This document shows, one piece after another, positions 11,268 to 23,200 of a DNA stretch of 64,000 bases. The stretch lies in the NCBI GenBank assembly GCA_036023115.1, contig JAYKKT010000089.1, forward strand, positions 20,455,001 to 20,519,000, read 5' to 3'. The notes beneath the pieces are model-generated. The model did not search any database. It was not told the DNA's origin and saw nothing but the letters and a program-made list of their open reading frames with translations. This stretch comes from Brasenia schreberi (taxonomy: Eukaryota; Streptophyta; Magnoliopsida; Nymphaeales; Cabombaceae). Position 1 is the stretch's first letter. Each line of letters begins with the position of its first letter. The position numbers and the translations under genes are program-made.

Positions 11268-12543
11268 CTATAGTTCCAATTTACTATTAACTTTTTCCTT
11301 AAACTCCTCCACTAATACAATATCATCTGCAAATAACATACACCAAGGTACTTCATCTTGAATATGTTTTGTTAACTCATCAATCACTATTATAAATAAG
11401 TATAAACTTAAAGTTGATCCTTGATGTAACCCAATATTAACTTCAAAGAAGTTTGTCATTCCTTCATGAGTTTTCACACATGTTTTTGCACCATCGTACA
11501 TGTCTCTTATAAGGTTTATGTATGTCAATGTCATACCTCTTTTTTCCAAGGTTCTCCAAAGAACCTCCCTCGGTATCCTATCATAAGTTTTTTCTAGATC
11601 AATAAATATCATGTAAAGGTCTTCCTTTTTTGCTTTAAAATGTCCCATAAGATGTCTCAAAAGTGAATCGCTTCAACAGTAGATCTATCTGACATAAATC
11701 CAAATTGGTTCTCTATTATACTTGATACTTGTCTTAACCTACGTTCGATAATTCTTTCTCACAATTTCATAGTATGGCTCATTAACTTGATACCCCGATA
11801 ATTCGCACAATTCTGGATGTCTCCCTTGTTCTTATATATGGGTATAAGTGTACTCACTCTCTATTCCTTAGGAATCTTTTGATTTCTCCATGTTTCATTA
11901 AATAGTCTTGTGAGCCAAGTGATTCCTGTTTCTCGTAGGATTTTCCAAACTTCTATAGAAATATTGTTTGGTCCTACCGATTTACTACCCTTCATATGTT
12001 TAAGAGCCTCTTTGACTTTATTTTTTTTAATACGTCGGTAGAAATCGTGGTTTATATACTTTTTTGAGTTGGCTAACTCTCCTAAACTAATACTAACATC
12101 TTTATTTTCATTAAAAGGCTTATAAAAATAGTTTTTTCATCTATTTCTTATATCATCATTTGCCACTAGAATTTTCTCATCCTCGTCTTTGACACATTTA
12201 ACAAAATTAAGATCTTTAGTTTTCTTATCTCTAGTCCTATTTATCCTAAAATATCTCTTTCACCCTCTTTTGAATTGAGTTTTTTATATAAATCCTCTCA
12301 AATTTTAGCTTTTACTTCACTGACGGCCTTTTTTGCTTCATTCTTTGCTTTCTTATAAGCCTCTAAAGTTTCACTAGTTTTCTTAGCATAATGTAATTTG
12401 TAACATCCCCTTTTTACCTTGATTTTATTTTGCACTACTTCACTCCACCACCAAGCTTCTTTTTGTACCGGTATACTTTCCTTAGATTCACCTAACACAT
12501 CTTTCATCACTTTCCTAATATGTATAACCATATTGTTCCACAT
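11268..12543 (-). pseudogene. LINE copy 2 reverse transcriptase (decayed)
   Basis: The best open part, 11660-11268, shows [27 protein letters not shown] and MLFADDIVL, the core of an RTE-type reverse transcriptase. The N-terminal RT region (about 12060-11660) is recognisable but broken by stops and a frame change just before 11660. The lysine-rich linker is at 12543-12298. Relative to copy 1 the order is identical and the amino-acid changes are scattered, so both come from the same family. The enzyme cannot be made from this copy. Confidence 0.8.
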
Positions 12544-12699
12544 ATCACAAGGTGTAACAACATAATTTCAAGCATCTCCTTGAAGGACTTTCTGTTTAAA
12601 TATATCTTTTTTCTCGCTTTTGAGGTTTCACCATTTAGTTTTAATAGCTCGATGCACTCTTTTCTTCCTTGTCCACTTTTTTTACCTGTAAATCCATAA

Positions 12700-13711
12700 C
12701 TAAAAGTCGATGTTGGGTGGTTAAGCTTTCTCTATGAATTACCATGCAATCTTTACAACACGCTCTACCTTTTTTTCTACAAATAAAGTAATCAATTTGT
12801 GTTTACGATAAGCCACTCTTATAAGTAATTAAATGTTCATCTCGTTTTTTGAAGATTGTATTGACTATAAAGAGATCAAATGCCATAGCAAAATTTAAAA
12901 TCTCCCTACCTTCCTAATTTATATCCCCAAAACCAAAGTTTCCATTAATACTTTGATATCCTAATGCCTCTTTACCGACATGTTCATTTAAGTCTCCTCC
13001 TAAACAAACCGTCTCCTTTTGTAGAATTCTTTGAATCACCTTATCTAACTCTTCCCAAAAAACCATCTTTATACTATCTTCTAGTCCTACTTGGGGGTGC
13101 GTAAGCACAAACTATATTCAAAACCTCTGTTCCTAATACTAATTTTAACGTCATGCTTCGATCACCATATCGTTGTATGTCTACTACACTATCCTTTAAA
13201 TCTTTATTTATGATAATACCAACTCCGTTTTGAGCCTTTTCCTTACCTGAGTACCATAATTTAAAACATGTATCCTCAATCTCTTTTGCTTTTTCTCCAA
13301 CCTACTTTGTCTCTTATAAACATAGAATATGAATCTTTCTCCGAATCATAATATCTACCACCTCCATTAGCTTACCGGACAATGTTCTAATATTCCAAAA
13401 ACCAATGCGAACCTTATTATTATCTAGGATTAGCTTCCTTACCCCCGTATCCGTCCATATTGAAAATGAGGAGACCCTCTCTGTAATTTATTCACTACAT
13501 TCAAGCGGCAATGTAGTGGGACTAACTTCTTTTCCCACACCCGTCTATGACATGGGAACCCTCTGTGTAATTGATTTACTACATTCAGGCGAAAATATAG
13601 AGGCCCTTGCTTACTTTTCACTGCATTCGGGCTCTGCAAGGCGTCGCTAGGTGGGGACGCCCCAAAGCAATGCTCATAATTTGTGTAATCCATGGTATAA
13701 AAATCCGACAA
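12700..13711 (-). pseudogene. LINE copy 2 endonuclease and N-terminal region (decayed)
   Basis: The N-terminal segment 13711-13439 starts near a methionine and includes the same two palindrome-containing units as copy 1. The endonuclease follows in several frames: the part at 13108-12914 shows the QVGLEDSIK and GGDLNEHVG motifs. Frameshifts separate the pieces and a stop falls in the conserved GDIN region near 12915. The gene is recognisable only by comparison with copy 1. Confidence 0.75.
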
Positions 13712-13803
13712 AGTTTTACGCTGGATATCGGAAGCCTAACACAACCCTCCTTTATCCGAGCTTGGGAACGACCATGCAAGGGTGATCCCTTACATGGGAA
13801 GAG

Positions 13804-13821
13804 TTTAGCGAGTGATAAAAT
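13804..13821. repeat. Right target-site duplication of LINE copy 2
   Basis: Partner of 10521-10538; 15 of 18 bases are the same. It lies at the 5' (right) end of the LINE, directly after the leader. Confidence 0.65.
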
Positions 13822-14372
13822 ATTTGAATATTTTAACTACTCTAAGTAAACTAAATGTTGTCTTGTAGCCCTAGAACTTACAGATTATGCTAACATTTGG
13901 TGAGAGAATCTTAAGCACCAATGAATGAGGAACGATGAGGTGATGTGCTTCTAGCTCACGTTGACAGGAGATTGCTGGGAAAGAGAGAAAATGACTAACT
14001 TCAATCAGAAAGAGGTCTGATTGATAAAAGGGTTGAATGTGATTTGCGCACCACCAACTCAATCAAACATGCTGAGATAGATAAGTTCAGACTCTCTTGC
14101 AGAAATCTCAGAGAAGAAATGAATACTAACATTTGTTCATTTCACCTTCATATATACAGGCTTACAAGAGGCCTCCAAGCGGACACAACCACTAATACTC
14201 CCAAATCCTCAAAGCAAATGATTACCTAGGAAATTCACACTACATTATTGGAGCATCTCCTGTCTCCTGGTGATAAGCTCCAGCTAACTCACACTTAACT
14301 CTACTGTGATTTCCTAAGCAAAATACAGATCAGCCAACCAACTGTTGGGGAGTTAATTCCAGCTAACCCCCT
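13812..14372 (-). repeat. Long inverted repeat, right arm
   Basis: Reverse complement of 9600-10190. It includes the mirrored landmarks TGTTGGGGAGTTAATTC, TTTCCTAAGCAAAAT and the TATATA stretch near 14152. The match reaches the LINE insertion site, so the LINE landed at the inner edge of this arm. Confidence 0.7.
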
Positions 14373-14387
14373 TTAGAGCTCCAAAAC

Positions 14388-15053
14388 CTGTCTAACACCA
14401 AGACGGAACCCCACCTTCCGTAATCGGACATGCCTTCATCCATTTGAAGTTGATGCCATCCATTGTTATTCCAGTGACGAACTTGATGCAATTGAAGATA
14501 CCCAGACATTCCAAAATTGTTATGACTGAGTCCATGTAAATTGCATTACTTGGCTTAAATCCAACTAGTCTCAATAGGTCAGGTGAAGCCCACGTTTTTT
14601 TTTATTCCTTGCCTACAATAAGGTTCATATTGTTGGTCAGATATTTTCTTTGTTATTTCCAGTATCAGGCATGTCCAATAAGGTATGTCCAACCCTATAA
14701 ATACCACCTTTGGGCTGGTGTTGGTAGCATCTTTTTTCAACCATTCTTGAAGTTAATAGAAGTTCTCCAAGTTTCAAGTAAGGTTCCTTCCTAAGCCCTT
14801 CTTGTCCCTTGTTTCTCTTATCTAAGTCTTGTACGAGGCTTAGTAGCAAGTTGTTGGCTTGATCCTTATCATAGATTCATAGCGGATTGCTTCAACAAAC
14901 CCGGTTCACATCAATTTTTATGCTTTCATTGAGATTTAAACTCAGGTTCTAGTAGAAATTTTCTGCATCTTGTCAAATTGTGGAAGTTGTTTCTTCTTAT
15001 TGCCTCATCCTTTTAGTCCTAAATTTCTTTTGTCATTTCAGACATAGTTGTTC
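14388..15053 (+). mobile_element. LTR-like segment, plus orientation
   Basis: Matches about 16540-17320 in reverse complement along its length, with a gap of about 60 bp in this copy. It carries CCTATAAATACC, a likely TATA box of an LTR promoter, and lies tail-to-tail with the gag remnant to its right. It seems to be an LTR of the gypsy family at 15108-17446 but in the opposite orientation. Confidence 0.6.
14695..14703 (+). promoter_or_regulatory. LTR TATA box
   Basis: CTATAAATA inside the plus-oriented LTR-like segment; the same motif is at the matching place in the minus-oriented copy. Confidence 0.4.
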
Positions 15054-15107
15054 ACTTGGACTTCGTTAGAGAAATTTTTGCCATTTCATTGAGATTCAAA
15101 CTAAACC

Positions 15108-16409
15108 TTATCAGGATGGGGATGAGGAATAAGTATAAGGTTGAGTTTTCTTACCATTTTCGTAGAGGCAGCATTTACACAACTTCCTCCGTCTATGATG
15201 ATAGAATATACTTTACCGAGGATTATACATCGAGAGTGGAAGATGCACTCCCTTTGTTCTTCTCGTGTGGTTGGTAAGGTTCCTTCTTATGACCAAGAGT
15301 TCTCCTTCATCATCATATTCTTCATCATCACTGGGGCTGGAGAGATCCTTTTAATCTTCACTTTCATGTCCTCATAAGATCCTCTAGAATCATTACCTTC
15401 TTGTTTGGGCATTGGAAGATGTGACCACACCTAAGGCATTTGAAGCATTTGATATCATGTGTTTTATTTGTGGCAGTTGTCTCATGTACCTTTTCTTTTC
15501 CTTTACGAGGCATAGAGGATAGTTCCTTGGAAGGGTTTGATTTAGCGGGGACCGAAGAGACTAGCCTGAGAGCAAATTGAGTGCGAGAAGTATGTGCATT
15601 ACACTTACTTTGATGTTGTTCCACCTTGATGGCCAGCTTGAAGACATCATTAATAAATACATAAGGTTAGATTTCCACGACATTGGCTATGTCATCTACA
15701 ACCCATTCAAGAACCGAGCGATGGTTTTTTCTTTCGGCTCATGCATATTGCATCTCATCATCAAGGTCTCGAAGTCCTTGATGTAATTCTCAATACTCAT
15801 GGATCCTTGACAAAGACCTTGGAGACAAAGATAGAGTTCTTGTTGGTAGTATTCCGGCATGAATCTTTGCATCATCTTCTTCTTCATGACCCGCCAAGTA
15901 TGGATCTCGAGTTCACAATCGTGCCTTCTTTGTTCTTAAAGATTTAACCAGCATAGACTGGCATAATCGGTGAACTCCAATACCGCTACTTGCACCTTCA
16001 TAGATTCTGATTAATCATAATATTCGAAAACCTTCTCGATCTTATGAATCCAATCGAGGAAATCTTCCAGAGAGCTTCCACCTTTGAAAGATGAAATTGG
16101 TATCTTCCGTCGAAATTCATTTCGATCACATCTAGGAGGTGGACGATCTTGTGGAAGAAATGGGGGAGCTTCTTCCTCAGGTTCTAGGAAGGCCTCATAA
16201 GGAGGAAAAGCCCCTTGACGGATAGAAGTAGTGGGTGAAGGTACCCACGAGAAGCTAAGACTATGCACTTTATGTTGAAGTGCTTCAACTCAACATTCAA
16301 GAGTTAGGATTTGGGCTTCATTAAAGATAAGGCTACATGGAACTTCAATTGAAGGTTTATCATGGTCATGGAGCGAATGTGATTGGTGAGATTGACTAGA
16401 ACCAGCCAT
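15108..16409 (-). pseudogene. Ty3/gypsy gag-protease remnant
   Basis: Reading on the minus strand, a likely gag start (ATG at 16409) opens about 130 bp downstream of the LTR-like segment. Next come a Gag core (16268-16011 with FLDWIHKIEKVFEYYD; 15887-15696 with FMPEYYQQELYLCLQGL), a zinc knuckle (15624-15364, CFKCLRCGHIFQCPN, slightly irregular) and the start of a retropepsin-like protease near 15190 (IIDGGSCVNAAS). These are the usual parts of a gypsy capsid polyprotein and its protease. Stops occur at about 16268 and 16011 and between the blocks, and the sequence ends at the junction near 15100 before RT. This is a non-functional internal fragment. Confidence 0.75.
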
Positions 16410-16539
16410 AGGGGGGCTGAATGACAGTTTTAGACGTACTGGTAGAAACTACCAATAAGGTAAATCCGAACTGCAATAACAAGTGTTATGGAATCACTTG
16501 CAGATTATGATCTTAAACCCCGATTGAGTTAAAAATTGG

Positions 16540-17446
16540 TTAGAAGGTTACCTAATATGTCTTCAAATGGCAAAAGAAATTTCGGCCCAAAAGGATGAGC
16601 AAATAAGAAGAAACGACTTCCACAATTTGACGAGATGCAGAAAATTTCTGCTGGAATTTGAGTTTGAATCTCACTGAAAGTATCAAAATTGATGTATGCC
16701 AGGTTTGTTGAAGCAATCCTTCACGAATCTATGATAAGGATCACTCCAACAACTTGCCACTAAACCTCATACAAGATTTAGATAAGAGAAACATGGGACA
16801 AGAAGGGCTTAGGAAGGAACCTTACTTGAAACATGCAAAACTTCTATTAACTTCAAGAATGATTGAACAAAATGTTGTCCAACACCAGCCTAAAGGGGGT
16901 ATTTATAGGATTGGAGATGCCTTGTACAAGGAAACCTGGTCCTAAGAGATTTGAAAAGTTTTCAATGACCACCATCTATGGTTTCCTTTTACAAAACTTA
17001 CTAAATACATCCCTGATACTGAAAATAACAAAAGAAATACCTGATCAACAATATGAGCCTTATTATAGGCAAGAAATAAAGAAGAAAAAAATGTGGGCTT
17101 GACCTGACCTACTGAGACTACTTGGGTTTAAGCCAAGTAATGCAATTTAAATAGACTTGACTCATGACAATTTTGGAATGCTTGGGAGTGTTTTCAATTG
17201 CATCAAGTTCATCACTGGAATAACAAAGGATGGCTTCAACTTCAATTGGATGAAGGCATGTCAGATTACGAAAGGTGGGGTTCCATCCTTATGTTAGATG
17301 GGTTTTGGATCTCGTCAGGGCCCTTCAACTCGTCCCATTGTATTATTGGAACATGATCTAACGGTTTGGTCTAGACTAAAGTCATTTGAGCCTGGTTTGG
17401 TGATCGAGTTCAAAGTCAATGAGTTAGAGTCGATGTCCTCATCAAG
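16540..17446 (-). mobile_element. LTR-like segment upstream of the gypsy gag remnant
   Basis: It lies just upstream (minus strand) of the gag remnant and is the inverted counterpart of 14388-15053. Its right end begins TGATGAGGACATCGACTC and is repeated at 9505. The inner end is uncertain because no clear primer-binding site could be seen between it and the gag start. Confidence 0.6.
16900..16908 (-). promoter_or_regulatory. LTR TATA box
   Basis: CTATAAATA on the minus strand, in the LTR-like segment, positioned to drive the gag remnant. Confidence 0.4.
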
Positions 17447-18336
17447 TTCGTGAAGAGTGAGGATGTTTTTGGGACTTTCTTGAGTGGGATTCCAATCACT
17501 TCTAATAGAGATGTTCTCTTAACATATTTTGAACCAATTGAACGAATTGAGAAATTTGACTTGTCATGGACCTAGTGTGTGGCCGAGTGGGCCCTGTTGA
17601 TGAACCTACCTATCTATCTATCTATTTGTCTCCACAGACTAATACATAAACTCTGTCATCATCTTATCATACCTCTTTTGGCGTGTTGTAAACCTTCTAC
17701 AGTTTTCTTGTTTAGTTTCATAGAGAATTGGAATAAACCATTTCCTTAAATCTCCGTTTTATCTTTGTTTTAGAAATGGAGACCGATGATCCATTGAAGG
17801 TGAACCATGTTCCTTAAAATATGAGAAGCTTTGTTATTTCTTGGTGACAAGCTTGCTACTGCCTATTAAGTCACACGGTGGACCTCTCATAGAGCATGTT
17901 TCCAGTTCTGAGGGAGGGGGGGAGTTTAGAATCTACAGGCTGTCTGTGCAAGTGCAAGTTCTGCATGTGCAAGTGGCCTACATCCTCTGTTCTTTCATTT
18001 TCAGTTCTCTTTGAAATATCTGGTCATTCAAACGTGATTTGCATGTCATAATTGTGGGTATACCTGGTTTGAATCGCCAAGGCGGCCTGTACAGTGTGTT
18101 TTTCGCAATTTAAAAATGGGAGTGTTCATATGTTGATATTTTTTTTCTCTCTTGAAAGGTCATGTTCAAGAATTCAAAAGGCAGGTATCCTATGTTGATC
18201 ATGCATACCACAGCTCCATGATCAGATCTTTAATAATAACAATAAAAAGAAAAACAGTATGTGCAGCTTGCTGGAAAAGCATTACTGGATTCAGAAGGGC
18301 TGTGCAGAATAGCAACTAAGAACTCATGTAGCCTAT
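17447..18336. other. Non-coding stretch
   Basis: Apart from a short frame ending near 17560 with no recognised domain, nothing annotatable was seen. A run of ATCTATCT repeats lies near 17610. Confidence 0.35.
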
Positions 18337-18410
18337 GTGGGAGAAGACCGTGTTTTTTCTTCACCTTTTGGTTGGTATGACACTAATGTCTGGTATTCCA
18401 TGTTACAGAT

Positions 18411-18567
18411 TGAAGGACTACAGAGACATCCAAAATACGGAGCGTCGAGCATGATGCCTACAAAAACATGGGATGCAATAAGAAGGATCATAAGGTGGGC
18501 TGGGGCTTTACAAAGGCATATGCCTCCGCTTCTGCAATCAGTTCATTTGAATAAGCTGGAAACATAG
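18411..18567 (+). CDS. Possible orphan terminal exon, unknown product
   Basis: A possible splice acceptor (CATGTTACAG, ending at about 18410) is followed by about 52 codons ending in TAG at 18565-18567. The peptide is basic and amphipathic, with KTWDAIRRIIRWAGALQR and a C-terminus of HLNKLET. Its composition looks more like real coding sequence than the surrounding repeats, and it would converge on the ACBP gene. I do not recognise the family, and no upstream exon was found in the window. It could be a real last exon, a processed fragment or chance. Confidence 0.25.
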
Positions 18568-18837
18568 TAGAGACCAGTTGCTCGAACAGAGATCGAGCGA
18601 GGCCTATCTGTGACTCTTGGACTTGCATTCACGTTGGGGGATGGGTGTCAAATGCCATGAAGCCCACCTGTCAAAATGCGATGCCCATACTGAGTCTCGT
18701 GAAGGCCTCAGCCGGTCTCCAGTTAGGTCCCAGAACTTAAGCATATCAACCAAAACAGAGGAAGATTGGGTGTCAGTGTGGGTGAAGTACCACTCTTGTT
18801 AGTTAGTTCCCTAGTGCATATTCTGGATACTATCTTG

Positions 18838-18990
18838 GAATTCATTTTCATAGAAAATTTTGGATGTTTGCACAATAACCACGAACCTAGATTTTAGGAA
18901 ATGGAAGCCATCGTTTCCTGGTTTTATCTTATTTAAGAAGCTAGTAGTGTTTTCGACTTGATAAACATTCCAATGTCCTGCACGCACACA
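18838..18990. repeat. Left member of a diverged tandem duplication
   Basis: Matches 19338-19490 (landmarks TTCATTTTCAT, GGAAATG.AAGCCATCG, TAGTGTTTTC, CCTG.AC.CACACAT). Each copy is followed by its own CA/TA-type microsatellite. Confidence 0.7.
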
Positions 18991-19139
18991 TGTATATGTC
19001 TGTCTGTCTGTATGATATACATATGCAAGAGAATGGAATGTATATACATGTATAAACACATACATACATGCACATATATACATGTATATGTCATCTGTAT
19101 GTGTGCTTGTGTTTGTTCCTGCAGATATATGTACATATT

Positions 19140-19261
<122 letters not shown>

Positions 19262-19337
19262 AACCCAAACATATATATATCTATATACATATTTATATGC
19301 ATTTGTGTCTGAGAGAAAGAGAGAGAGGCTTAACATG

Positions 19338-19490
19338 TGAAATTCATTTTCATGAAAAATTTTGGGTGTCTCACACAATAAGTATGAACCCAAAGTTTTT
19401 TCTTTAGGAAATGAAAGCCATCGCTTCCATGCAATTACATTTAAGTAGTGTTTTCAACTCGACAGTCATTCCATTGTCCTGTACACACAC
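19338..19490. repeat. Right member of the diverged tandem duplication
   Basis: Counterpart of 18838-18990, offset by about 500 bp. Confidence 0.7.
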
Positions 19491-19551
19491 ATACATACAT
19501 CCCGGTATATGTATACATTTGTATATCTAACTATATATATCCATCCGTAAC

Positions 19552-19691
<140 letters not shown>

Positions 19692-20052
19692 GATATGCCT
19701 TTGTGTGTGTGTGAGAGACAGGGAGAGAGAGGGAGAGGCTTAAATTATTTCCGACGACAAAATAGACATGAGTTCATTTCACTCTAAAAAATGTCGTTTT
19801 AATTCATCTGATCAAACATGGAAACACCTATTGGAATCAAGAAATCCAATATGTCTAGGGAAACACTTCCAACCAATACTGCGATTTCCTGAGAAATGCA
19901 ACGAATTATAAGACCAAAAACCTTCATGTTTTTCCCCAGAACATGGAGGAAAAGAATAGGAAAGGAAATTTCGGCTTACTTCCTTTTCTGATGTTAAAAC
20001 TATAGGAAATACAAACATGTATATATATTATATATGTGCTGAATAACTCTGA
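19692..20052 (-). other. Probable 3' untranslated/flanking region of the ACBP gene
   Basis: Lies directly downstream of the ACBP stop codon on the minus strand. It has no coding content. The exact 3' end cannot be set from sequence alone. Confidence 0.4.
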
Positions 20053-20238
20053 TCAAGCATCACTGTTTGGATCCGGAGGAGTTCCCGCTAACCACCCCCA
20101 CACACCACCGGAGCTCTGCCGCTGTTTGGAACTCAATGCCGCCTGTTCAGATGCAAGTTTTTGGCGGCGGAGCAGTTCTACTTCCTTCTGTAATGTTTCT
20201 ACGGATTGAAGCTTTTGCCGCAACTCTGCTACATCAAC
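20053..20238 (-). CDS. ACBP4: ACBP exon 14 of 14 visible (C-terminus)
   Basis: Sixty-one codons plus TGA. It begins after a CAAGCAG acceptor with VDVAELRQKLQ, continues the coiled coil (TLQKEVELLRRQK) and ends with GGVWGWLAGTPPDPN and a short acidic tail. The tryptophan-rich ending is typical of this class. It is separated from exon 13 by an intron of about 12.8 kb. Confidence 0.92.
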   Translation of the reverse strand, partial: VDVAELRQKLQSVETLQKEVELLRRQKLASEQAALSSKQRQSSGGVWGWLAGTPPDPNSDA

Positions 20239-23200
20239 CTGCTTGACCCAATAGTAAAGCTTTTATTAGATGCATGCAAACAGTGTTCAAGCCCTTGGCA
20301 GATTACTTACTGAAAGTAGCAGCTAGAACTCTTGCTATAACACGTACCAGATCACTAGAACTTCCCTTAAAATCTCTAAACTGATCATTTGACCAAAATG
20401 CTCGATTAAAAAAGTCTCACATCTTTGGCATTTGACTTTGACCAAACACAGTTTACACGAGGGGTAGCAACTTTAGACACGACACTGCAACCTGACCCAG
20501 ATATGACCCCACAAGCCTGAATCATGTAACCCAGAATTGTAAGGAAAAAGAGGTAACGTTACACAAACACTAATCAACATGTTGCAAAGCACAGAACCGG
20601 TGGTAAATAAGGACACAACAATAACAACAGAGATCAAACATAGTTTCCGCCTAAAGTGACAGTGGCCTTCACATCAACCAGGTGTTGACACAAACAAAAC
20701 ATTGTGACCCTCAGACAACCCGAAACATGAGATTGCTACACATCTAATATTATGTTTTCACACGGATTTATCAAACTTATTATACGAATGCCATCCACTT
20801 GCCTCCTATTTATAGAGGCATGCCCTCCTGCACTCCTCAAAATTGTTAAATCGGCACTAAACATATCAAGGGCTTCACACAGTAAGAGAGGGTCTCTATC
20901 ACGGGACGGATTTTAACTTAGAATTTTCGCTAAGTTGATTCGCCTATGATGGCTAGAATCGCCCGGCGATCCTATCAGCCCAAACGCTCAATCACTTACC
21001 CCGCTACTACCTTAACCGGAAGTGGCTGAGGCGCAGGATCACGCGCTCTTCGATCTCCACGCTTTGACGCTGCCAATAACTTAGCCAAACGGGTGAGAAC
21101 TCCTTTTGGAAACAAAACACAATGCTTAACTTGAAACAAGTACAACCGGGGCTTTCCCAAAACGGTTCAGCCTAACTAGCAAGGTAGGGGAGGTTTACAA
21201 AACCCAACACACCCTCTCACGGTTCAGTTGTTTGCAACAAGGCACGGCAATGGGGTCTGGACGGGTGCACGGGGTCGTACACAGAAGGGAGGTTTCTGGC
21301 TGGCGTCAGGAAGAAGATTGCACTGCAAGCAGTGCTAGGGCGCTAGCCCTGTTGGACGTGGCACGCTGCGGGCGGCACTAGGGCGCTAGCGCTAGGAGAC
21401 AGCTAGACGGGGCCCGCTGTGGCGTGTCGGCTGGCGTCAGGGCTTTGAGGCAACGACGAGGCTCTGGCGTTCTGCTGCACACGGCATCTGCGTCCCTTTG
21501 GTGCTTGGCGACGGGGTTGAACCACGGCTACAAGGACGTCCACGGTATGGCTACTGCACATGGCGGCGGCACTCCACGGCACAAGGGTCCTATTGCGACG
21601 CTAGGGTCTGCACACGACGTCAAGGTGATTGAGGCTGGTGTCAAGCTGCAGGGTACACCACACCGGGCTGCTGCACAGGGTGGCGGCACAGGAACTCTGC
21701 TACGGTGCTAGCACAGCTGGACGGGAAGCACTGTCAGGCCAAGTCCTCCGCTCCTCTTCTTCTCTCTCTTCCTCTCGGCACTTCAACAGCTCCTCTCGAT
21801 TCTGCATGCCTCTGAATGGAGAAGGTTGTGCCTTAAAGGCAGGCCTGGCCCAGGGTGAGCGGTTACCCCCTCTAACTGCACCCGCCTCCTAGGGTGCGGG
21901 TGAGGTGCCACCGCACCACCCTGCCTGGGCGCCAAGTGTCCCAAGCGCCTCACTGCCTGGGGGCCAGGTGCCCTAGGCCCCTAACTGCCACAACCCCTGG
22001 GCACCACCTATCCCAGGCACCCAACTAACCCCTGCCTTGGGCACCACCTGTCCTAACCCCCCCAACCGAACCCTAGTTGGCTGTAACTATCCCAATGACC
22101 TGTCCCAGCCCTAACCAACTAAGACCAAGGTCAACCCGACCCAACCTGACATGGACCCAACCCGAGACCCGGTTTGACCCGACCCGAACTGGACCCAAAC
22201 TACCTAGACCTAGGACCCACTTAACTTGACTTAGACCTAGACTCACTTGACTCGGCTCGGGCTTATATACATACCCGACCTTACAAAGATACATGTACAA
22301 GGACTAAATGTACAAATCAACATAGTGAAGACTTCCAGATGAGCGGTGCGTGCAGACGCGCGCACCTACGAACTCAGGTCCGTGACAACTCTCCCCCAAC
22401 GAAATCTGGACTCGTCTCCGAGGTCGTGTGGTAGTCTCTCAGCATCTGCTCATACTGCCACAGTTGTGTGCATGGCACCCATGAATCGTCGTCTGCATTC
22501 CTGCCTGTCCACCTGACGAGATACTGTGTCTATCTCCGAGGTCCGGCACCCTAGACTTTGTGGGCGATAATGGTCTCGACCGCTGGTATGTCTTGTTTGA
22601 CCAACGACGGTGGTGGACGATCCAGCCTCTCTAGGTCTTCGAAGTACTTCTTCAATTATGATACATGAATGACTGGATGAATCTTCAGACGATCGGGTAG
22701 CTCCAGTCGATAGGCAACAGCACCTACTCTCTGTATCACCTTGAAAGGTCCATTGTACTTCGGCTTCAAGCCCATGTGACTGCCTTTGTATACCTGCTTA
22801 CGGATATAGTCCGATATCTGAAGCCAAACGTGGTCTCCTAAGTCGAACTCAACTGCTCTCCGATGCCTATTGGCCTGCTTGATCATACGGGCCCCAGCTC
22901 TCTCCAGCGAAGCTTTCGCTTCCTTGTACATAGTCTGCCTGTCGCATACCTCACGCAAGGCTATGGGAAAATAACCAGTCCCATTCCCTTGTATAAGTTT
23001 CAGGGGTCCAAGCGGCTGCTAACCCAAATTAAGCTCAAATGGAGTCTTTCCAGTAGATGAGCTTCTATGGGAGTTGTAGTTGTACTGCGCTACCTCCAGA
23101 AGTGACACCCAGTTCTTCCAGCTTGCGGACACGTAATGGCACAAGTACTCCTCAAGCATCGCGTTGAGTCGTTCTGTTTGTCCATCGGTTTGTGGGTGAT

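Larger units (their letters stand above)
10539..13803 (-). mobile_element. Near full-length RTE LINE (copy 2)
   Basis: Minus-strand LINE of about 3.27 kb running from the 5' leader (about 13800) through endonuclease and RT to a 3' end that finishes in a TTG-type repeat (AACAACAAC on the plus strand). It is flanked by a degenerate 18-bp duplication, as expected for target-primed reverse transcription. It matches copy 1 along its whole length. Stops and frameshifts occur throughout, so it is inactive. Confidence 0.85.

Noticed and set aside
21424..21892. GC-rich plus-strand frames of 87-95 codons
   Set aside because: They lie inside the chromovirus LTR on the opposite strand and look like by-products of GC-rich sequence.
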